The position numbers were made by a program, and so were the translations under genes. From NCBI GenBank assembly GCA_028583605.1, contig CM053333.1:30173302-30237301 (forward strand): a stretch of 64,000 nucleotides of DNA, in the 5' to 3' direction. Of this stretch, positions 46,401-55,400 are shown piece after piece. Source of the DNA: Dastarcus helophoroides. Its lineage: Eukaryota > Arthropoda > Insecta > Coleoptera > Bothrideridae. The notes below the pieces were generated by a model, which was not told where the DNA came from, ran no database searches, and was given only the letters and a program-made list of their open reading frames with translations. How positions within the stretch are numbered: the stretch's first letter is position 1; the number at the start of each line of letters is the position of its first letter.

Positions 46401-49400
46401 AAGAAATTTTATTAAAACAAAATTATCAAAAAACAGTTTTCGAAAAAAAATCTAAACATATTAAACAAATATAATATAAAATTTAAATGTAACACGGAAA
46501 GGAGGGTGATTCAAACAACACATTCTTTGGTTTTCTTGATGTGTATTTGGGACATTTATGAAAGAATTTTTGGTCTAAGAAATAGTCAAAATTATTGGTT
46601 TTCAAAAATGTTGCTTATTTTAAACATCGATAACTCAAAAACTAATAGTACAGTTTAAGATTTTGCTATAAGACTGTAAAAAGAAGGCAAGGATGTTTTC
46701 ACACAAGGTAGGTTCATATTAAAAAAATATATATATATGGAGACTACCCCATGAGGGGCGAGGCGGGGTTAGTTAAAAAGGTGCTTACTTTATTTTGGTT
46801 CTCCCTCCAATATGTATTTCAGATTTTTTTGATACTATTTTTTGTTTAGTAGATATTCCCGATTGCTACTTTTTAAATTGTTACAATTTGTTAAGTTAAT
46901 AAAAAAATATGCAAGGTTTCAGGGTTTGAAAACTTATTTCATAGTTTTCTAATTTAATCTTTACCTTGCTATATAAAGTTGCAAATTATGAAATCTCAAT
47001 ATTGTGCAGGTAATATTGAGGTGAAATAACTTCCATACAATATTTCAATTGCATATGCAAATTATTTTTGTAATCATCTCATGTCGCTTTTAAGTTGGCC
47101 ATCTATCGGACATATCATTTAACTTATTTCATAACTAAAAGATTTACTGTCAATGTTTGAAAATACATTTGTTTTGCCATTGTTTATTAATATTTTACTT
47201 TAGGAATTAGCAATCATTGATTTGATTATGCTGAAATATCATCTCCAAGTAAAATGTGAAAATTTTAACAAAAACTGATTGTGGCAGACTAGAGCCAAAT
47301 TCCATATTTATTGATTTTGTTTGGTTCATTGTACATCTAAAATTAATGATTGACATCAATAATGAATGCAGCCATGGTTACAGAGGAGTTAAACATATCG
47401 ACAAGCGCGATGGATCTGGCTCACATAATTGGGGATCTCACAAAGATGTTATCGAGTAAGCATAAAATACCTCGAAATCTCCGGTTATTTCAAAATTTTT
47501 AATTACAGGGAAGCAGATAATAAACCAATTGATGCCGACCAAAGCTGGGGAGAAATTGAGAAAAATGATGTACCGGAACAAAAGTAAGTTAGCATAAATT
47601 GCCTGTAAATAGTTTGTAACGCATAATTTTAGGGAAGACGCACCTGAAGCTGAAACTGCACCTGCTGAAGAAGAACCAAAAGAATTGACTTTGGACGAAT
47701 GGAAGGCTCAACGTGCTGGTCGTGTTGTTAAGCCGACTTTCAATATTCGTAAAGCTGGCGAAGGCGAAGATCCCAACCAATGGAAAAAGATGTACGAACT
47801 CAGGAAGAAAGATAATGAATCTGTAAGTTTTGATTTGTTACTAAATTACCCTGTTTACATGATTTTGTGTCAGGAATCGGAAGAAGAGGAATATGACGTT
47901 AACGAATACCCCCAGCGAGTTGGCAGACAGAAACACATATTGGACATTGATATTCAATTTAACGATAGTAGACGTCCCGGAGCTGGCAGAGGAAAAGGAC
48001 CACGATCAGGACCTCGAGGGAGCAGACCTAACCAACGCGGCGGCGAAAGAACTGATAGACGTCCTCGTGAAGAGGTAATTTTTTAGTTGTATTTAGGGTT
48101 TGGCTTTATCCAAGAAAAAAAATTCCTCTTGTTTATTCAAAGTATAAATTCGAAGATTTTAAATAAAAGTGTTAGGTTAAGTTGGATCAGGCCCAAACAA
48201 CGCGTCAAGGAACTGATAAACGTCCTCATGATAAGGTCATTTTTCACAGTTAGGTTGTATATGACAATATGAAATGATCCAAAGTACACCAATACCTCAC
48301 TTTGCGTCGAGATTACGTTCTAAAAAAACACGACGCAAAGTAAATTAAGATTTTCTATAGCAAACCTTGTAAGGATCGAATATAGGTTCCAGGGTTACGA
48401 ATATACTACTTTTTAAAAAGAAAATTGAACAAAGTAAACATTTAAAAAACAGAAATAATTTAAAATTTTATTACATACATACAAAAAACAAAAAAAAACG
48501 TATTCAATTAAAACAAAATAAACTATTCAATTAATTTATGAAAAACAAAATTAAAATTAATCACTGTCAGGTGAGTCCATAGTGGCTGTTGTCATAAGTC
48601 GGCTTTCTTTCACAAAAAATTGGTCCAATGTTTGCTGAACAGCTTTTTTTTCAACGTAAAATAAATTTCCTTGTAGCAATTGTAGCTACCGCCTGGGACA
48701 CTTTAAAACTTCTTCCGCTGTTAGGATCGTTTTTTAAAAAAATCTCCATAGCTTCGTCAATCAAACACATCGCTTTGGAAATTTGTTTGGAGGTTAAATT
48801 TTGTTCTTCGGAGATTTCTATTGAACGGTCGCTGTCATCTTCTTTATTAGCAAATTGCAATTCCAGTTGCAATAGTTCTTCATTAGAGAATTCTTGGTTG
48901 TGCGAGGTTAGCAATTCATTTATGTCAGTCTCCTCCATACCTTCAAAATTAAACTCTCTAGATAAATTAAAAATTTCATGACGAACAACTGGTGTACCAT
49001 CAACTTCTGCAGCGCATATTCGGTGAACACATTCAGGCCATATTTTGCGCCAAGCACCATTCATGCAAGATGGTTTAATCTCCCACGAATCGGAAATAAT
49101 TTCTATGGTTTTCATAATGTTGAACTTTTTCCAAAACTCTAGCATGGTAGGCTTATCTTGTCCATCAGTCTCACTTAAAAGAAGTTTAAATGTTCGTTGA
49201 AGGTAATAACTTTTAAAAGTCGATATTACTCGCTGATCCATCGGCTGAATAACTGGTGTCGTATTAGGCGACAAAAATACAAATTTCACGTTTTCTGACA
49301 ACTCATCAACATAAACTGGGTGGCCAGGAGCATTGTCTACTAGGACGAAAGCCTTAAAGTTTAGGTTTTCCTTGTTGCAATAAGCTTTAATTTCTGGAAT

Positions 49401-52400
49401 AGCACAAGTTGAAACCCAGTTTTGAAATAATGATGTTGTCATCCATGCTTTTTTGTTTGCTCGCCAGTGGACAGGAAGCAGATTCTTTGAACAACCTTTC
49501 ATAGCTCTTGGATTTTCTGATTGATAAATGAGAAATGGTTTGAATTTGAAATCACCATTTGCATTACCACCAAGAAGAAGAGTCAGTCTATCCTTGCTAG
49601 CTTTAAATCCTGGTGCAGATTTTTTTGTTTTAGATATGAAAGTTCTGTTAGGTAGACGTTTCCATAATAACCCAGTCTCGTTAACATTAAAGACTTGTTT
49701 AGGATCATAGCCGCCCTCATGAATTAATGCTTTTAACTGTCGGGTAGCGTTCTGTAGCAGTTAAATCCGCGCTAGCTGCTTTGCCTTTAAGAGCAATGCT
49801 GTGCAGATTTGCTCGAACCTTGAATCTCTCAAACCAGCCCTGACTAGCTTCAAATGTTTTATTCTTGTCTGTATTACTACCACTAGCATTAACGTTGGAT
49901 ACTGCTTTACCTTTTATGTCATCAAATAAGCTTTTTGCTTTCGTCTGAATTACCATTTTACTTAATGGTATTCTCTGCACAACTTGATTTTCAATCCAAA
50001 TAGAAAGCAAGGACTCCATTTTGATCATCAAAGCACTCCTTGTACGGGTCATCGTTTTAGCATCTAATGATTTTGCAGCCTCTCTTATTTTATCTCCATC
50101 TCGATTTCTAATAGTTCTGACAGTTGTTGCAGCCAGATCAACAGCCTTCTTTCCCTTATCAAATCGTCGCAGAATGTCTAATTTTGTCTCCAAGCTGATA
50201 GGTTTTTTTTTATTTTTGGTAATTCTACCAGCAGCGCCTTTTCCACTCATTTGGCTAAAAAAATTACAAGTGTATGTAAAAAAAAATAATATAACTCTGC
50301 CAATAAACAAATTCGAAAAATATTTACCTTTTTTGTAACCAGAAACAACCCGTAAAAATTTATTATTCTCTTTATAAAAAAACACAACACTAATTGAAAC
50401 GTTACAAAAAGCACAACACACTACATAATTGAAACTGAACTCTAAAATTAGCAAAACAAAGTGAAAATAAAACTGTATTAAAATTGCGTTGATTTTCGGT
50501 TAGAAAGGGATTTCCCGAGTTTTGATGGCGTGGCGCAATTAGAAACAAAAGTGGTGCCATCTTTTAGAAAAAAAGAAAAATTTCAAAAGACTCGAACCCA
50601 AAACAACGCAACCTCGAAAATCTAACGACGCACAGTGAAAATTCGTACTAATTAAGCAGCGACGCAACTTCGAAATAATGCAAAACGAAACGACGTAGAG
50701 CGAGGTATTGGTGTATATATCTGAATTTAAGTAATAGGCAGTTAAAATTTTAAGTAAGAAAATGCCTCGACTAAATTTCTCCATCAGCGTTTTTTTATTT
50801 TCCAATTATTTATTTACAATATACAGTGTAGTATTTTTAAAACTTGACATAAGCCAACTTTTTTATTTAAAATGATAGACTAGTACTTCTAATTGCAAAG
50901 TTGTAGAAAATAACTTGACTATGAAAAATATACCAAAAAATATTTTCTATGTTGCCATATTTCTTCAGTAGATACTAGAGCAATATTTTTTTAATGGCAA
51001 CACCGCACTTTTTTAGCATAGTTTGATAGATCTTTAAATTCTAAACAAAAAGTGTTTACTTACATTTTTTATTCGAAGTAACCATTTTCGATCAATCAAC
51101 TATTATTAAACAACAATATTTACAACTTTCTATTTTTAGTTTTTGTACTTCAAGTGCAACAGCTTTAAAATATCACAATGACAGCATTATCATGAATGCT
51201 TCTTTCAAACAACACAATTTCTGTTTGATTTTCAATACCCTATTATTATGTTGGCTTCTTTCGATTCCTGCCAATTGCAGATTATTTTAGTTCTTTTGTT
51301 GATTATTCGAAAACGGAAAGATCAAATAAAAAATGGAACAGAAGACTTTTTGTTTAGAATTTAAAGATCTATCAAAATATGTTAAAAAATGCAATGTTGC
51401 CATTTAAAAAAAATAGTTTTAGTATTTACTGAAAGAATATGGCAACATGGGAAAATTTTTTGGTACATTTTTCTTAGTCAAGCTATTTCCTACAACTTTG
51501 CAATTGAAAGTGCTGGTCTAGTATTTCAAATAAAAAAGTTGGCCTATGTCTAGTTTAAAAAAAACTACACTATAGTTATACGGATTTAGTTTAATAGTTC
51601 TTATGCAAGGTTTCAGGGTTTGGAAACTTACTCAATAGTTTTTTAATTTAATCTTTACCTTGCTATAGAAACAATGCAAATTGTGTGTAGCTCAACATTC
51701 AAAAATAATGTTGAGGTGAAATAATTTGCACACATTTTTTTTTATTTTTAAAATTATAAACTGTATGTATAGCTATTCTGAGAACAGTTTATATATTTTT
51801 GTTGGTGCAACTGTAAAATTTTCGTGGCACAGTTGATCGTAATTTATTATCTTCATTACACTATTACAACAGGGAACTCAAAATTCATGCAAAATAGACT
51901 TCTAAAGTTACATAAAGAGGTTTTTTTTTGTTGAATTCATCACTTGCAGAAATTTGTTTGAAAAACGCTTACAAAATAATAAAATAAAGTTATGTAAGTT
52001 AAAGCACAGAACCTGTTATAAGTTTCTTTGCAAATAGCTTATTAGTGATTTTTTTAGACAATTGAAATTATTGTTATTTTCCCCATACCTTTATAGTATG
52101 CACATTTCATTTTATGTTAATTCAAAAATATTTGACAATCCCCATTAAGAGACACATTCTGAGGAGTTCCCGATAATTAAACACTTGTTCAAATTTGATT
52201 TTTTTTGTTTGTTTTTTTTATATATAAATTTAAAGGTTGTTGGTTGACTAGCTTAGTTAATCAATTTATGTCCAGACTAAGATATTTAAAATTATTAAAA
52301 TGGAACATTTATCGCTAACTGTCCAAAAAATCCAGTAAATTAATGAAAAATGTGCGCATTTGAATGCATTGTACAAAGTATGGAAAGTTTTGAAAAACGC

Positions 52401-55400
52401 AATGACGTAATGTAGAGAGTAAGAGTGAAAAAGAAGGACGAAACAGATTTTTGAAGAGGGAAAGAGAAGCTAGATCGGCATAGATGCTATGACCGTGATA
52501 GCTCGCTTTATATGTTATTGGGAGAATGATAGGGGTTTAATGTGGAGTCCACTGGGTAACGATGGGCATTATTTTTACATCAATTTACCACGGAATCTGT
52601 AGAATCCACCGTTGCGGACGTGGAGCGGATGCACCGCACGCAAGCGGCACTATCAAACGGCAGCAATCTTTTCCGCTCCTGTATCTAGTCCCTGCGCAAA
52701 GTTTATTATTTAAAACTTGGTATTACTCTGCTATAAATTTGGACATAAATTATTTCTAAAATCATTTTTTAAATATTTATAATGATTAGGGCGTATGGTA
52801 AAGCAACATTAACGGGCCTACCTAAAGAAGTTTTCGCCTCAGAAATGTTTTAAATCAAAACCAAACACTTTGAGAAAAGCATGATACTTCTGAAAAAATA
52901 TTGAAACTCGAAGAAGAATAATTAACTTCAACTGTGTATTACGAATTTGACCTTTTTCTTTGAAATTTGAAGATTTCAGATTTTTAAATTGTTGTTTTTC
53001 GAATTTAAATACAAACATTAGTTTTTGTTTATTATGCAAAATAGACGAAAATGTCGTAAATTGGAGAAGAAGAAAAAATTATTAAAATCAGATGCAGACA
53101 AAAATATACAATGTTTAAGCAAATTTCTGAAGTTGGGAAATTGTATTGAAGTTTGGACCAAAATATTTCAGAAAAAGAAGTAAACATTTCGATAAAACCA
53201 TATATTTTGAAAAAATTACAAATTTACAATGAAAACTAATTTTTAATTTTTTATTTGGAATTTTGACGAAGTCGAATTTCTAGAAGGAAAAAAAGTAATT
53301 TGGAAATAAAAATATAAATTTTTGAAGAAATTCGGAATTTAATGGAAAAAAAATCCCATTTGGAATTTAAGCTAGAAATTTGGAGTAAAAAGTTGAAATT
53401 TGAAGGGAACACTTTTTTTTGAATAAATCTTGTATTACAAAATCTTCGAATTAAAAAAAATCGAAAAATCATAAATTTCAATCAAGAAAACACTCAGCAG
53501 TTATAGACTGAGGGGAAGGGGGTATTTTAAGCTTTTGCTGGAATTCCTTTTTTTCGAAATTTGAAGATTAAATTTAAATTATAATTTTTCGACTTCAAAG
53601 CGTCACGTTTTTAAATTCAAATTTTCGATGTTGTTCTTCTAATTGCCACGGTAATATGTACATGTTACTCTCAAATATTCGAGGATACGAAATTTCTAAG
53701 AGAAAATTAAAATTTTACAAAGTAAAATAATTTCCGGGAAATTTCAAATGTTGAAAAAAAAATCAGAATTACCAAGATTTTCAGTTAAACTAGTTTCAAT
53801 AATAAATTTCAAATTCCTACTGGTTTATTTCAAATGTAAGATTTTTTTCTTATATTTTCTACTCCAAAGTCCAGTTTTTTTCTTTTGTATTCAAACTTTT
53901 TATTTTGCTTTTGAAATCTTTAAAAACGTTAAATTCGAACTTCCGGGTTTTAAGTTGGTCTTGAAATGTTTGGGTTCAATGTCGAAATTAATTTTTAAGT
54001 CGAAATTGAAATTTTGAGTGTAAATGGGGAATTTTTTGATTAAAATAAGGGGGGAAAATTAACATTACGAAAAACGTGTACATTTTAAGTTTGAAGTCAC
54101 AATTTTTAGAAAGTAAAAATTTCATAACATTTCGAAAACAAAGTAAAAATTACAAATATAAGGTCAGCATTTTAAAACCGAAATCAGAATTTCGATAAAA
54201 TGGAAGGGGGATTTTTTGCCAATTTCCAATTGATACTCGAGGAAAAACACTAAAATCTCTTGAAAAAAAAAACAAAATTTTGATATGTAATTTAGGAAAA
54301 AGGTGAAAACTTGGAATTTTGCGAAAGAACGTGTTGGACATAAAGTGAAGACAAACTTTGGCATATAATTTCAAAATTTTATCAAAGAGGAGTAAAGGCT
54401 GTAAATGTTCAATTCAGAATCTGTAAAAAAATCAAAAGAGCTCTGGTAAAATAAAGTGTAATATTTAGCAAATTTTTTCGATGAATCTCGACAAAAGAAT
54501 AGAATTAAAAAAAACGTTTAAACGAAATTAAGATTTCTTGAAATGGACAAGCATTTTGTTTAAATCGAAAATTCAAGGAAAAGTTGAAGAATTAAAGTCT
54601 GGATTCTGGATTCGTTGTGGGTTGCCTAAAGTTTAGGCCAGCACTTAGGTCACCCTTTCCGGGCCTATTGTGCTATCCCCGTGATTGAGGTGTCCTTGGT
54701 CATTCATTCAGCCACCCAACCTTGTTGAACAACTGAAGAACGTCCCTTGGATGCGCCTCTCTCAAAGTGGCCACACTAGGCCAGAAGTCCCCCAGCGTGG
54801 ATCCTCTGATTGATGCTAGTGCCGGGCAGTGACACATCACGTGCTCGACACTCTCAGCTTCTTCTAAACACCCTCTGCAGCTCGGGTCGTTTATAGAAGA
54901 ATTCAAGTGTTAACTTAAAAAAAAAGTAATTTTCAAGTCGAAAGTCAACATTTTAAATCGGAACTCTAAATTTCAAAAGAAAAATCAACATTTCTGGAAA
55001 GTCAAAGTTCTAAGTTTCAAGTCCACAATTAAGAAATAATAAATTTTGGGAAAGAAATTGTAATTTTGCTTTTAAGAACAAAATGTAGTAAAAAATCGAA
55101 AATGACTATAAAATAATAGAATTCCTAAAATGTCTAAATTAAAAACTAAAAGTTTAAAATTGAAAGCTATTGATTTTTTTAAATATTTGCATTAAATCGT
55201 GTTTTCGACGTTAAAGTCGATATTTTTTACGAAAACCAGAATTTCAACAAGAAACTTTTTGGCATAAATTGTAACTTTCCAGGTATAATCAGAATTTAAA
55301 AAATCAAGATTTCTAGAAGCCAAAATTTGGAAAAAAGTTTTAATTTCGAGAAAAGTGGAAATATAAACCAAGGTAGATTTGAAAATAAATTCAAAATTCA

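Noticed and set aside
52562..52759. 65-codon frame in the GC-richer island of vig intron 7
   Set aside because: No domain and no repeat support. The island itself is noted as unassigned.
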